Notes: generated from the sequence alone by a model not told the origin. A stretch of DNA of 64,000 bases from Streptomyces changanensis (GCF_024600715.1 NZ_CP102332.1:1364001-1428000), one strand, 5' to 3'. Positions 35,337 to 44,578 are shown, counted from the stretch's first letter. Translations and numbers: made by a program.

Positions 35337-35941
35337 GCCCCGCGCCCGCCGGTCCGCAGGTGGTCGCGGACGGCGGCGGCCAGCAGGTCCGACCGGTCGG
35401 GCGGCAGACCCAGGATGATGGCCGTGCGGCGGGCGGCCTCGCCGAGTTCCGCGATCCGCTCCTCGGACAGCGGCGCCTCCCCGAGGAGGACCGGTCCGCC
35501 GGCCGGTCCGGCCGGTCCCCCGGCCGGCCCCGGCGCGCCTCCGACGACCGCCGTGCCCGCCGCCGGATCCGACGCCGGATCCAGCGTCCCGTCCGGCGCC
35601 GTCCCGTCCGCCGCCGTCCCGTCCGGCGGGGCGGCGCGGCGGGCGCGGCGCCGGGCGACGAGCTGCCGGAACCGGCCCGTCAGGCCGCTCCCGACGCTCT
35701 CGCCCATCATCTTGACGACCTCGAACGCCACCCCGCACGCGATGCTGGTGACGACCAGTTCGGCCGCTCCCCCGAAGGCCAGCGGATCGTCCTGCGGACC
35801 CCGCCGCGCCCGCCGGCCGCCGCGGCCGACCAGGACCTCGGCGGTCTCCTCGAAGTACGGCAGTTCCTCCGGCGCGATGCGCGCCACGACGGCGCGGGCC
35901 AGCGCGGTCTCGGCGGCCACGGACGGTGCCACGTCGGACAC
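35333..35941 (-). CDS. Hypothetical partner of the M48 protease
   Basis: 202 residues. Residues about 10-80 contain ARIAPEELPYFEETAEVLVGRGG and then DDPLAFGGAAELVVTSIACGVAFEVVKMMGESVG, a conserved-looking helical module with one possible membrane-embedded helix. A basic stretch (RRRARR), a Pro/Ala/Gly/Asp low-complexity linker, and a C-terminal helical region follow. I cannot name the family; the PEELP..FE..A start resembles small adaptor-like domains found next to enzymes in actinomycetes, by memory. GTG at 35941 follows GGGGAGGGG. It is coupled to the protease gene, which suggests a regulator or adaptor. Confidence 0.72.
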   Translation of the reverse strand: MSDVAPSVAAETALARAVVARIAPEELPYFEETAEVLVGRGGRRARRGPQDDPLAFGGAAELVVTSIACGVAFEVVKMMGESVGSGLTGRFRQLVARRRARRAAPPDGTAADGTAPDGTLDPASDPAAGTAVVGGAPGPAGGPAGPAGGPVLLGEAPLSEERIAELGEAARRTAIILGLPPDRSDLLAAAVRDHLRTGGRGA

Positions 35942-36120
35942 GCCCCCTCCCCGTGTGCTGCCCGCCGGCGGGGCGATCCGCCGGCGGGCGGTCCAAAGGA
36001 TCAGCACGGTAACGCAGAGCCGTGGCGCCCGCAGCCGGACCACCGCGTTCCGCGGGGCCGGGGGGCGGTTTCACGCCGCGTCCCGACGGGGTTCGGCCCC
36101 CGCCCCGCCGGCCGGTGGGG

Positions 36121-37440
36121 TCAGCGCGCGCGGCCCGCGCCGGCGCGGTGGGTGAGCAGCCACGGCAGGACGCGGGGGTCGTCGACGCGGGTGCGCAGGG
36201 TCGGCGTCCAGCCGGCGCCGGACGCCAGCGCCTCGTCGGGGAACTGCGCGTTGTGGACCGCGAGCAGGTCCACGGGACGGCCGTTGACGACGTTGCCCGC
36301 GACCGTGACCGGTGCCTCCTTCCACTTCTTGAGGACGGTCCCGGCCCGCACGCCCCGCGGCAGGCGGACCGAGTTCCACTCGGCGACCAGCTGCGACTCG
36401 GCGCCGACACCCCAGCTGTAGCCGTAGCCCCGCTCCGGCACCACGTGGTGGTTGTTGTACGCGTCGACCTTGCCGAACCGCACCCGCGGGGCGCGTTCGA
36501 CGACCTCGTCGAAGAGGTTGTGGTGGAGGGTGACCCGCAGTCGGCCGCGGTCGGTGGCGCCCGCGCCGTCGCTGTTGCCGATCATCAACGTCTTGTCGTG
36601 GTCGGCGAAGACGTTCCAGGACGCCGTGACCAGGTCGGCGCCGCGGACGATGTCGAGCAGCCCGTCGTGGCGCTGGTAGAGCTCGCCGTAGTGGCGGGCC
36701 AGCGAGCTGTCCGGGTGGCGGCCGTCGGTGAACGTGTTGTGGTCGATCCACACGTGCGTGGAGCCGTACACGACCATCGCGTCGTACTCGGAGTTCCAGG
36801 CGCCCGTCGCCCCGTCGGTCGGGTCCCACTGGGGGAAGCAGTCGAGGGGGCTCTCCAGGGTGAGGTTGCGGACGATGACGTCGTCGGCGTCCTTGATCTG
36901 CAGGCTGCCGCCGACGATCCCGGCGTTCCGGCCGACGCCGATGATGGTGGTGCGGGAGGGGACGAACGCCTTGATCGCCCGGTCCTGGTTCTTGGCGGAG
37001 GCCGCGCGCAGCTCCTCCTGGGGGCCGCTGACCTCCTTGTCACGGCCCCAGACGGCGGGGTCGTAGTCGGCGAGGTACCGGTCGAAGTCGTAGCCGGGCG
37101 CCTCGAAGGCCCCGCAGCCGCTTGCCGTGGCGTCGAGCGTGCCGACGACCCGGACGATCCTCGGGGCGTCGCCATCGGCGGCGAGCGCGGCCCGGAACTC
37201 CTCCCAGGTGGTGACGGTGTACACGTGTGCGGCGTCGGCGGCGGCGCCGCCGGTGGTGCCGCCGTCGGCGGAGGCCCAGCCGTCACCGGCGGGCAGGGTG
37301 CGGCGGGCGGGGTCGTGGCCGCCGCCCGTACCGAGGGCGGTCGCCGGGGTGGGGGCGGTGAGGGCGAGTGCCAGCGTGGTGCAGCCGGCCAGCGCCGCGG
37401 CCCTGCCGAGGGCCCGGACGCGGCGTGCGGGGATGCGCAT
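36121..37440 (-). CDS. Secreted pectate lyase, PL1 family
   Basis: 439-residue polysaccharide lyase that cleaves de-esterified polygalacturonan by beta-elimination. A signal peptide covers about 1-36 (basic MRIPARRVRALGR, hydrophobic core, ATA-LG). The parallel beta-helix signatures are present: VWIDHNTF, LLDIVRGADLVTASWNVFADHDKTLMIG, and the catalytic Arg region VERAPRVRFGKVDAYNN. ATG at 37440. It is the last gene of the pectin cluster on this strand and has its own 155-bp leader region. It needs calcium and an alkaline range, as known for the family. Confidence 0.93.
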   Translation of the reverse strand: MRIPARRVRALGRAAALAGCTTLALALTAPTPATALGTGGGHDPARRTLPAGDGWASADGGTTGGAAADAAHVYTVTTWEEFRAALAADGDAPRIVRVVGTLDATASGCGAFEAPGYDFDRYLADYDPAVWGRDKEVSGPQEELRAASAKNQDRAIKAFVPSRTTIIGVGRNAGIVGGSLQIKDADDVIVRNLTLESPLDCFPQWDPTDGATGAWNSEYDAMVVYGSTHVWIDHNTFTDGRHPDSSLARHYGELYQRHDGLLDIVRGADLVTASWNVFADHDKTLMIGNSDGAGATDRGRLRVTLHHNLFDEVVERAPRVRFGKVDAYNNHHVVPERGYGYSWGVGAESQLVAEWNSVRLPRGVRAGTVLKKWKEAPVTVAGNVVNGRPVDLLAVHNAQFPDEALASGAGWTPTLRTRVDDPRVLPWLLTHRAGAGRAR

Positions 37441-37595
37441 TGCGGCTCCTGGGAGAACGGGGGGAGGGAAGGGGTGGGGGAGGAAAGGGGTGCGGAGGGC
37501 GGGTGGCACGGGGGCTGAGGGAGTCGAGGGACAAAAGTCCCGGGAGGGCCTCCGAGCGGGTGGGGGGAGGCCCAGAAGGCCCGCGGGGGGACGGG

Positions 37596-38426
37596 TCAGG
37601 CGGGGGGCCAGGTGATGCGGCCGGGCGGGACGTCCGCGTCGAGACGGCGCGTGTCCCCGGGTCGGAGCACACGGGTGCGGCACAGGCCGGCGGCCACCAT
37701 GCGGGCGACCTCGATCGCCCCGCGCGGCCGGAAATGGGTGTTGTCCTGCTTGCCGTCGGGGTGGTGGGGTGACTCCCCCGGCGCCAGCCACAGGAAGTGC
37801 TCCTTGGACGCCTCGGGGCCCAGCCGCCCCCACAGGGCCAGTGACGCCGCCTGGACGTCGACCAGGTCCACGCCGTGGTCGGCCGCGAGGGCGCGCATGG
37901 CCGCCGGGTACTCGCCGTGGGTGGGGACGGCCCCGCCCCCGGTGCCGAACCTGCGCCGCTCCACCGAGGTGAGGAGGACGGGCCGCGCGCCGCGGGACCG
38001 GGCGCCGGTGACGTACCGGAGGAGGTGTTCCCGGTAGGTGGTCCAGGGTTCGGTGTGGCGGGTGGGGTCCTCGGTCTTCTGGTCGTTGTGGCCGAACTGG
38101 ATCAGGAGCAGGTCGCCGGGGCGCAGGGCGGCGAGGATCGGGGTGAGCCGGCCCTCGTCGAGGAAGCTGCGCGAACTGCGGCCGTTGACCGCGTGGTTGG
38201 CGACCCGCAGGTGCGGGCCGAGGAAGAAGGGCAGGGCCATGCCCCAGCCGGTCTCGGGGGCGGCGTCGGCGTACTTCTGGGCGGCCGTCGAGTCCCCCGC
38301 GATGTACAGGGTCCGGGGGCCGGTGGGCGGGCGGGCGGCGGCGGCCGCCGGGTGGGCGGTGAGCGCCGTGGCGGCGGGGAGGACGGCGGCGAGGGCCGTC
38401 ACGGTCTGTCTGCGGCTGAGGGACAC
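37596..38426 (-). CDS. Rhamnogalacturonan acetylesterase-like SGNH hydrolase (CE12), Tat-exported
   Basis: 276 residues. The SGNH blocks are clear: GDSTAAQKY (Ser nucleophile), NHAVNGRSSRSF, FGHNDQKTED and late DNTHFRPRGA (Asp/His). These match family CE12 enzymes that remove acetyl groups from rhamnogalacturonan in pectin. The N-terminus SLSRRQTVTALAAVLPAATAL is a twin-arginine-type signal. GTG at 38426. Removing acetyl groups would expose pectin to the lyases encoded next to it. Confidence 0.9.
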   Translation of the reverse strand: MSLSRRQTVTALAAVLPAATALTAHPAAAAARPPTGPRTLYIAGDSTAAQKYADAAPETGWGMALPFFLGPHLRVANHAVNGRSSRSFLDEGRLTPILAALRPGDLLLIQFGHNDQKTEDPTRHTEPWTTYREHLLRYVTGARSRGARPVLLTSVERRRFGTGGGAVPTHGEYPAAMRALAADHGVDLVDVQAASLALWGRLGPEASKEHFLWLAPGESPHHPDGKQDNTHFRPRGAIEVARMVAAGLCRTRVLRPGDTRRLDADVPPGRITWPPA

Positions 38427-38513
38427 GTCGTCTGGCTCGCTCTCGTACGGAGGGGGGGAAGGGGGCCGGCGGCGGGGCGCGACCCGGACCGCCGCCGGCC
38501 GGTTCTCGGGGCG

Positions 38514-39854
38514 TCAGCCCTTCTTGAGCTGCTCGTTCCACTCGGCCTGGGCCGCGTCGAGCTGCTCGGCGAGGGTGTCGAGGAACTTCTCGGCGGTCAT
38601 CGCGCCGAGCAGGACCCGCTGGAAGTTGGGCTCGTTCTCCGACTTGCTGATCTTGTTCCAGTCGGGCAGGTAGTACGGCAGCTGCACGATCCTGGTGGAG
38701 CCGTCGGTGAGGGCGGTCGCGCCGAGCTTGGTGGCCCGGGCCTCGTTCAGCCACGCGTCGCCGGCGGCCTCGGTGTTGGCGGGGATGGCGCCGGCCGACC
38801 GGTTCCACTTGCTGTTGGAGGCGTGGGAGGCGGCGAACTCGATGAACTTCCAGGCGGCGGCCTTGTTCTTGCCGGCCCGGAAGAGGCCGAGGCCGTCGAC
38901 CGGGTTGGAGACCTGGACGCGGACGCCGTCCGGCCCGACCGGGTTGGGTATGCCCGCGAACTTGTCCGTGCCGAGGGCCTCCACGTGGTCCGTGTAGGAG
39001 CCGAGGTTGTGGTTCATCATGGCGATGGAGCCCGAGTCGAACTGGGCGTTCATCTTCTTGAAGTCGTTGTTGACGTCGGCCTCGGGCGTGGCCTTCTTGT
39101 AGAGGGCGACGTACTTCTTCAGGGCGGCGACGTTCTTCGGATCGTTGACGGTCGTCCGGTCGCCCTTCCAGAACTCGGTGATGCCGGACTGGCCGTACAT
39201 GGCGTCCAGGGCCTGGGCGATGGAGCCGGAGCCGCCGCGGATGGTGTAGCCGAACTTGTTCTTCCGGGCGTCGGTGAGCCGGGCGGCGGCGGTGTAGAAC
39301 GCGTCCCAGGTGGTGGGCGCGGCCAGTCCGGCCGCCTTGAACAGGTCGGTGCGGTAGTAGAGGACGCCGTTGCTGGCGGAGGTCGGCACCGAGTACATCT
39401 CGTCGCCGCGGCCGCCGGCGGACTTGACCGACTCGACCATGGTGGGGACGAGCTTGCCCTTGAGGGAGGACCCCTCGATGCGCTCGCCGACCGGTTCGAG
39501 GGCGTTCTGGGCGACCATGTTGGCCAGGTAGGCGGCGCCGACGCCACCGACGTCCGGCAGGCCGCCGCCCGCGATGGCGGTGTCGTACTTGGACTGGACG
39601 TCCTCGCTGGGGATGGGCACGTACCGGACGTCGATGTCGGGGTGCTTCGCCTCGAAGTCCTTGATGATCTCCTGCCAGACGGCGGTCCGCACGCCGCCGT
39701 TGTTGTCCCAGAAGGTGATGGTGCCCTTGCCCGAGCCCTCGCTCCCGCTGCCGCCGGTGCCGTCGTCACCGCAGCCGGTGGCGGTGAGCGCGAGCACGGC
39801 GGTCAGGGCGACGGCCGTGGCCGCGCGTCCTCTGGAGCTCCGGGAGTTGGTCAT
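38514..39854 (-). CDS. Sugar ABC transporter substrate-binding lipoprotein
   Basis: 446-residue family 1 extracellular binding protein. The lipobox is LTATGC with Cys28, so it is a membrane-anchored lipoprotein. The fold motifs ITFWDNNGG, YDTAIAGGGLPDVGGVG and the later KAAAWKFIEFAAS are typical of CUT1 binders. It presumably captures pectin-derived oligosaccharides for the two permeases at 45.7-47.6 kb, although four enzymes lie between them. ATG at 39854. Confidence 0.9.
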   Translation of the reverse strand: MTNSRSSRGRAATAVALTAVLALTATGCGDDGTGGSGSEGSGKGTITFWDNNGGVRTAVWQEIIKDFEAKHPDIDVRYVPIPSEDVQSKYDTAIAGGGLPDVGGVGAAYLANMVAQNALEPVGERIEGSSLKGKLVPTMVESVKSAGGRGDEMYSVPTSASNGVLYYRTDLFKAAGLAAPTTWDAFYTAAARLTDARKNKFGYTIRGGSGSIAQALDAMYGQSGITEFWKGDRTTVNDPKNVAALKKYVALYKKATPEADVNNDFKKMNAQFDSGSIAMMNHNLGSYTDHVEALGTDKFAGIPNPVGPDGVRVQVSNPVDGLGLFRAGKNKAAAWKFIEFAASHASNSKWNRSAGAIPANTEAAGDAWLNEARATKLGATALTDGSTRIVQLPYYLPDWNKISKSENEPNFQRVLLGAMTAEKFLDTLAEQLDAAQAEWNEQLKKG

Positions 39855-39942
39855 GGTCGGCTCTTCTCTCTGAGTGCTGGGTGCTGGGTGCTGGGTCCTG
39901 CGGTACGGGGTGGCCGGGTCCCGGGTGGGTGCCGGGGAGTAC

Positions 39943-40020
39943 GGGGTCGCCGGGGCACGGGGTGTCGCGGTCCGGGGGGTCGCCGGGGTACGGGGTGTCG
40001 CGGTCCGGGGGTCGCCGGGG
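39943..40020. repeat. Tandem repeat of about 33 bp, 2.3 copies
   Basis: Copies start at 39943, 39976 and 40008, each opening GGGGTCGCCGGGG; the first two continue TACGGGGTGTCGCGGTCC or a one-base variant. Preceded by GTGCTGGG in three copies (39873-39896). It fills the gap between the binding-protein gene and the pectinase gene. Confidence 0.65.
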
Positions 40021-40032
40021 GCGGGCCCGGCG

Positions 40033-42054
40033 CTACGGGAGGTGCCGGCGGTGCGGCGCCCAGCCGTCGTGGCCGGCGAGGTAGTCGGCGACCTCGTGGT
40101 CCGCGGCCCGCTCGGCGGACATCTGCGGGCGGTCGGCGGTGACGCCGGCGCCCGGACCGTGGTTGCGGTACTCGCTGAAGCGGGCGTCCCGCCACGAGTA
40201 GCCGCCCATGTCGGTCCACGGCGAGGACTTGACGGCCGCCGGCAGCTCCGTCTCCCGGATCAGCACCTGGCCGACGGCGTCCGGGTTGCCGCCCGGGTGC
40301 CAGGGCCGGCCGAGGTGGTAGGTGCCGGCCGGGGCGTCGCTGACGATGCGGGAGCGGGTGATGAGGAAGCCGTACGGGTTGTCCTTCCAGGTGCTGGCGG
40401 CGGTGACGTACCCGTTGTTCGTGGCGGAGCCGCGGTCCAGCGCCCGGATCAGCGACCGTTCGATGACGGTGGTCGCCCGGCCGTAGACGAAGTCGACGTC
40501 GCCCTCGATGTACGCGTCGCGGACGTACACCCTGCTGATGGCGTCGAGGCGGGGGCTGTCGGTCATCAGGGTGTCCTGGTTGCCCTTGAAGGCGGTGTTC
40601 TCGAAGACGATCCGGTCGCCGGTGGTCTTCATCGCGAGGGCCTGTTCGCCCTTCAGCTCCACCGCCGCCTCGTCGAAGTCGTTGACGAAGGTGAGGTTGC
40701 GGGCGGTGACGTCGGAGGCGGCGATCAGGACGGTGGCGCTGGCGGACGAGCCCCCGTACTCGTTCGGCGTGTCGTACACGATCACGGTGTCGGACCGGTT
40801 CCGGCCCGTGCCCTGGAGGGTGATCCTCGGCTTGTCGGCGGGGACGCGGACCTTCTCCCGGTACGTCCCGGGCGCGATCCGGATCGTGACGGCCCCGTCG
40901 TTGCCGGGCGGGACGGCGTCCACGGCGGCCTGGACGGTGGGGTGAGCGGCGGGCACGTCGAGCACGGTGTCGGTACCGAGGTCGCGCTGCGGCCCGGAGA
41001 AGCGCGTCACCAGCGCGGGTACGGCGGCGGCCGGGTCGAGCCGGTAGGAGTAGAAGGCGCGCGGGTCGAAGGCGGTTCCCCACTCGTCGCGCCGGCCGGT
41101 GCTGCCCTTCAGGATGGAGCCGCGCTCCACCAGTTCGGCGGTCGCGTCGGCCTGGTGGGGGTGCTGGACCCCGTCGTAGTAGCTGTTCTCGATGACCATC
41201 CGGGTCCGGCCGCGCGCCCAGTTCCCGTAGGACCAGACGGGGTCGCCGTCCGCGACCTGGGCGGAGAGGTAGTTGTTGTAGAGGTGGGCGTAGGCGCAGT
41301 TGTCGGCCGAGGGGTTGCGCTGCTTGGTGCCGCTGAACCAGTTGTGGTCGATGGTGATCTGGGTGGTGACGTTGTCGGTCCAGCCGATGCCGAACGCCTT
41401 GTTGTGGTCGTCGAAGCGGTTGTGGGAGACGGTGACGTACTGGCTGTCCTTGCGGACGTCGAGCAGCCCGTCCCCCATGCGCGTGAAGCGGTTGTGGTCG
41501 ATCCAGACGTGGTGGACGGAGTCCATCTGGATGCCGTCGAAGTCGTTGGTCTTGCCGTCCCAGTCGCCCTCGACGTAGGAGTCGCGGAGGGTGAGGTTGC
41601 GGATGATGACGTTGTGCGTGCCGGGCTTGAGCTGGAGCTCGCCGTGGACGATCTCGCCGCTGGTGCCGACGCCGATCACGGTCTTGTCGGAGGCGACGGT
41701 GATCGAGGACCCGAAGGGCTCGACGGCGATGGAGCCCGCGACCCGGATGACGTAGGGCTCGGCGGCGGACGCGTAGGCCGCCAGCTCGGCCTGGGTGCGG
41801 ACGGTGACGACCTTGCCGCCCCGGCCGCCGGTGGTCCCACCGGCGAGGGAGGCGAAGCCGTGGGGCTGCTCCGCCCAGCGCGGGCCGGACGGGTGGGCGG
41901 TGCGCGGCGGTCCGGCGTCGGCAACGGCCCCGGCGGTACCTGCGGCTCCGGCGGCTCCGGCGGGGCTCACCGTGGCGAGGCCCAGGGCGGCCACCAGGGC
42001 GGTGACCGCGGCCAGGGCCCGCCCCGGCAAGCGCTTGCTCCAGGGGTACGGCAT
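40033..42054 (-). CDS. Secreted pectate lyase-pectin methylesterase fusion (PL1-CE8)
   Basis: 673 residues. A signal peptide occupies 1 to about 34. Residues about 60-350 are a PL1 beta-helix with WIDHN (184-188), DGLLDV and FSGTKQRNPSA (catalytic Arg near 246). After a short link at about 355-370 the rest is a CE8 methylesterase: GTYRE, QALAM, catalytic Asp494 (GNQDTL), nucleophile Asp521 (VDFVYG), and LGRPW. Both active sites look intact, so one secreted protein could remove methyl esters and then cut the freed chain. ATG at 42054 follows GGAGGAG. It lies between GH43 and the binding-protein gene. Confidence 0.93.
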   Translation of the reverse strand: MPYPWSKRLPGRALAAVTALVAALGLATVSPAGAAGAAGTAGAVADAGPPRTAHPSGPRWAEQPHGFASLAGGTTGGRGGKVVTVRTQAELAAYASAAEPYVIRVAGSIAVEPFGSSITVASDKTVIGVGTSGEIVHGELQLKPGTHNVIIRNLTLRDSYVEGDWDGKTNDFDGIQMDSVHHVWIDHNRFTRMGDGLLDVRKDSQYVTVSHNRFDDHNKAFGIGWTDNVTTQITIDHNWFSGTKQRNPSADNCAYAHLYNNYLSAQVADGDPVWSYGNWARGRTRMVIENSYYDGVQHPHQADATAELVERGSILKGSTGRRDEWGTAFDPRAFYSYRLDPAAAVPALVTRFSGPQRDLGTDTVLDVPAAHPTVQAAVDAVPPGNDGAVTIRIAPGTYREKVRVPADKPRITLQGTGRNRSDTVIVYDTPNEYGGSSASATVLIAASDVTARNLTFVNDFDEAAVELKGEQALAMKTTGDRIVFENTAFKGNQDTLMTDSPRLDAISRVYVRDAYIEGDVDFVYGRATTVIERSLIRALDRGSATNNGYVTAASTWKDNPYGFLITRSRIVSDAPAGTYHLGRPWHPGGNPDAVGQVLIRETELPAAVKSSPWTDMGGYSWRDARFSEYRNHGPGAGVTADRPQMSAERAADHEVADYLAGHDGWAPHRRHLP

Positions 42055-42086
42055 GGCGACTCCTCCAAGCGTGCGACGTACGGTTC

Positions 42087-42131
42087 GGTGGACGTGCGGG
42101 GCTGGTGGACGTGCGGACGGTGGACGGACGG
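42087..42131. repeat. GGTGGACGTGCGG direct repeats before the PL1-CE8 gene
   Basis: Exact copies at 42087-42099 and 42104-42116 and a variant at 42119-42131 lie 33-77 bp upstream of the - strand start. They may be regulator-binding sites or simple-sequence DNA. Confidence 0.45.
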
Positions 42132-42209
42132 AGAGGGCGGACGCGGGGGGGGACCCACGGGTCCGCTGACGTGCCCGGTGGGCACACACCGGCCGGCGGG
42201 TCCGGGCGG

Positions 42210-43736
42210 TCAGCGCACCCGGAACGCCGTGAAGGTGGCGGTCCCGGCGCTCCCCCCTCCCGGGGGCGCCGCCGCGAACAGGCCGAGCAGCGCGCCGACC
42301 CAGCGCCACGGCGTGGCGGCGAAGACCGGCCCGGACGGCTCCCAGCCGTCGCCGGTGTCGGCCAGGAACCGGCAGCGCGCCCCGGCCGACACCTCGACCC
42401 GCAGTCCCACCCGGCCGCCCGGGGCCGGGCGGGGGTGCGCGGCGTCGCGTTCGGCCTCGGCCACGGGCTCGGCGAAGCGGTGCACGAGGCGCACGGTCCC
42501 GTCGGCGCACCGCTCCAGGCCGATCCAGGAGAAGGCGTCGCCCAGGACGGCGAGCCCGGCGCGCGCGCCCGGTTCGGGGGCGTCGAGGGCGAGCCCCACC
42601 TCGGCGGTGAACGTCTCGGCGGGCAGCCGCTGGGTCAGGACGTGCGGCAGGAGGCGCAGGTCGTGGGCGTCGCCGGTGCGGACGCAGGCCATGCGCAGCC
42701 CGTCGCCGCCGTGCTCGACGGTCCACCCCGCACGGGGGTTGGCGGTCCACTGCCACTGCCGTCCGAAGCGGCCGCCGGGGAAGGAGTCGTCGGTGGCCGG
42801 CACCTCGACGGGCTGCGGTGGCGCGGCCGGTTTGCGGTGGGTGCGGACCGGTTCGCCGGCGTCGCCGATGACGGGCCAGCCGTCCGCGTCCCAGGTCATC
42901 GGCTGGAGGTGGACCACCCTGCCGTACGGGCCGCGTGCCTGGAAGTGCAGGAACCAGTCCTCGCCGGCCGGGGTGCGGACCCAGCCGCCCTGGTGGGGGC
43001 CGTTGACGTCGGTGCGGCCCTGGGCGAGGACGGTCCGCTCCTCGTACGGGCCGGTGAAGTCCCGGGACCGGAAGGCGCCCTGCCAGCCCGTCTCGACGCC
43101 GCCGGCCGGCGCGAGGATCCAGAACCAGCCGTCGTGCCGGTACAGCTTGGGCCCTTCGAGGGTGAACCAGCCGGGTATCCGGTCGGCGTCGACGACTGTC
43201 TCCCCGGCGTCGAGGAGGGTGCGGCCGTCGCGGCTCATCCGGTGGCCGGTGAGGCGGTTCTTCACCCCGGACCGGGACTTGGCCCAGGCGTGCACGAGGT
43301 ACGCCTCGCCCGTCTCGTCGTCCCACAGCGGGCACGGGTCGATCAGTCCCCTGCCCGCCTTGAGCAGGTACGGCTCCGTCCAGGGTCCGCGGACGTCCTC
43401 GGCGCTGATCTGGTGGATGCCGTGGTCGGGGTCGCCCCAGAAGATCCAGTACCGGCCGTCGGCGTGGCGCAGGCTGGGCGCCCACACCCCCCTGTCGTGG
43501 CGGGGCGCCGCGAAGTCGGCCGCGGGCTCCAGGCGGTCCAGCGCGTGGCCGACGAGGGACCAGTTGACGAGGTCGCGGGAGTGGAGCAGGGGCAGGCCGG
43601 GGGCGCGGCCGAAGCTGGACGCCGTGAGGTAGAAGTCGTCGCCGACGGCGATGACGTCGGGGTCGGACCAGTCGGCGTCGAGGACGGGGTTGCGGTAGGT
43701 GCCGTCGCCGAGGTCGGCGGGGCGGACGGGCGTCAT
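42210..43736 (-). CDS. Glycoside hydrolase family 43 protein
   Basis: 508-residue enzyme, cytoplasmic by lack of a signal. The five-blade propeller starts YRNPVLDADWSDPDVIAVGDDFYLTASSF; the catalytic base Asp is in DWSDPD, the pKa modulator in GLIDPCPL, and the acid Glu in TLEGPKLY. The second half (from about 330) is a beta-sandwich common to beta-xylosidase/arabinofuranosidase members. Likely role: removing arabinose, xylose or galactose side groups from imported pectin fragments. ATG at 43736 overlaps the DUF6807 stop by 4 bp. Confidence 0.9.
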   Translation of the reverse strand: MTPVRPADLGDGTYRNPVLDADWSDPDVIAVGDDFYLTASSFGRAPGLPLLHSRDLVNWSLVGHALDRLEPAADFAAPRHDRGVWAPSLRHADGRYWIFWGDPDHGIHQISAEDVRGPWTEPYLLKAGRGLIDPCPLWDDETGEAYLVHAWAKSRSGVKNRLTGHRMSRDGRTLLDAGETVVDADRIPGWFTLEGPKLYRHDGWFWILAPAGGVETGWQGAFRSRDFTGPYEERTVLAQGRTDVNGPHQGGWVRTPAGEDWFLHFQARGPYGRVVHLQPMTWDADGWPVIGDAGEPVRTHRKPAAPPQPVEVPATDDSFPGGRFGRQWQWTANPRAGWTVEHGGDGLRMACVRTGDAHDLRLLPHVLTQRLPAETFTAEVGLALDAPEPGARAGLAVLGDAFSWIGLERCADGTVRLVHRFAEPVAEAERDAAHPRPAPGGRVGLRVEVSAGARCRFLADTGDGWEPSGPVFAATPWRWVGALLGLFAAAPPGGGSAGTATFTAFRVR

Positions 43737-44578
43737 GACAGGGCCTTCCGTACGAGGGCGGCGGCCGCGGGGCGGTCGAGGCGCCCGTCCGCGACGACGG
43801 TGACCACGCGGCGGACGACGGTGCCGCCGGCCGGGACGGGCAGGCGGGTGGCCCAGGCGAGGGACGAGCCGACGCCCGGGTACTCCGCGGTGCGGACGAA
43901 CCACGGGTCGCGGCGGGTGTCGTCGGTGGCGCCGGCGAAGACGAGCGTGAAGTCGGCGCCGCGTAGCGCCAGCCAGTCGGCGGTGCGGCCGTGGACGGCG
44001 TCCTCGCCCTCGGCGTCGGCGGTGAACACCTCGGGGGGCGGGGTGCCGGCGGGCCCCTTCGGGGCGCGCCAGAAGAAGCCGCCGTACCCGGCGCCGGCAC
44101 GGCCGTTGGTGGCCGGGGAACCGATGGTCAGGGCCGCGCCGCCGGGGTTGGTGAGGGCGGAGGTGAGGTCCAGGGCCCAGGCGTCGGCGGTGAGGGGCAC
44201 GGCGGCGGCCGTACGGCGTTCACGCAGGAGGTCCGTACCGCCGGACGTCCACACGAGGTCCTCCACGAAGCCGTCCGGGGCGCGCAGCTTCCAGGCGTGG
44301 TGGCGTTGCTCGCCGTGGTTGTCGAGCGCGGTGGGGCCGCGGCCGGCGACGTAGGTGCGGCCGCCCCAGAAGTTGTGGCCCTCGACGTCGGGCACGGCCA
44401 TGGACACGCCGAGGTGGTGGAGGTGGTCGGCGGGCCGCTCCTCGGTGACGGGGGTGCCGGCCAGGGTGGTGACGGGGTGCAGGTAGGGGCGGGGCGAGAG
44501 GTCGGCCCGCAGGTCGTCCGGGTGGACGTAGCGGCCCACGGTGCGTCCCGCGCAGCTCAGGGGCAGCGGATGCGTCAC
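43733..44578 (-). CDS. DUF6807 (PmoA-like) family protein
   Basis: 281 residues. Motifs RPYLHPVTTLAGTPVTEERPADHLHHLGVSMAV and EGHNFWGGRTY are typical of the DUF6807 group found beside Gfo/Idh/MocA dehydrogenases in sugar-degradation loci. The His-rich DHLHHLG could bind metal or sugar. No activity is firmly known. GTG at 44578 overlaps the dehydrogenase stop by 4 bp, and its own stop overlaps GH43, so the three are one translational unit. It probably acts on the same sugar derivative. Confidence 0.8.
   Translation of the reverse strand: MTHPLPLSCAGRTVGRYVHPDDLRADLSPRPYLHPVTTLAGTPVTEERPADHLHHLGVSMAVPDVEGHNFWGGRTYVAGRGPTALDNHGEQRHHAWKLRAPDGFVEDLVWTSGGTDLLRERRTAAAVPLTADAWALDLTSALTNPGGAALTIGSPATNGRAGAGYGGFFWRAPKGPAGTPPPEVFTADAEGEDAVHGRTADWLALRGADFTLVFAGATDDTRRDPWFVRTAEYPGVGSSLAWATRLPVPAGGTVVRRVVTVVADGRLDRPAAAALVRKALS

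Noticed and set aside
39874..43632. A 1252-codon + strand open frame across the pectinase and GH43 region
   Set aside because: It is the complement of clear PL1-CE8 and GH43 genes, its sequence is low-complexity, and it lacks a credible start signal.
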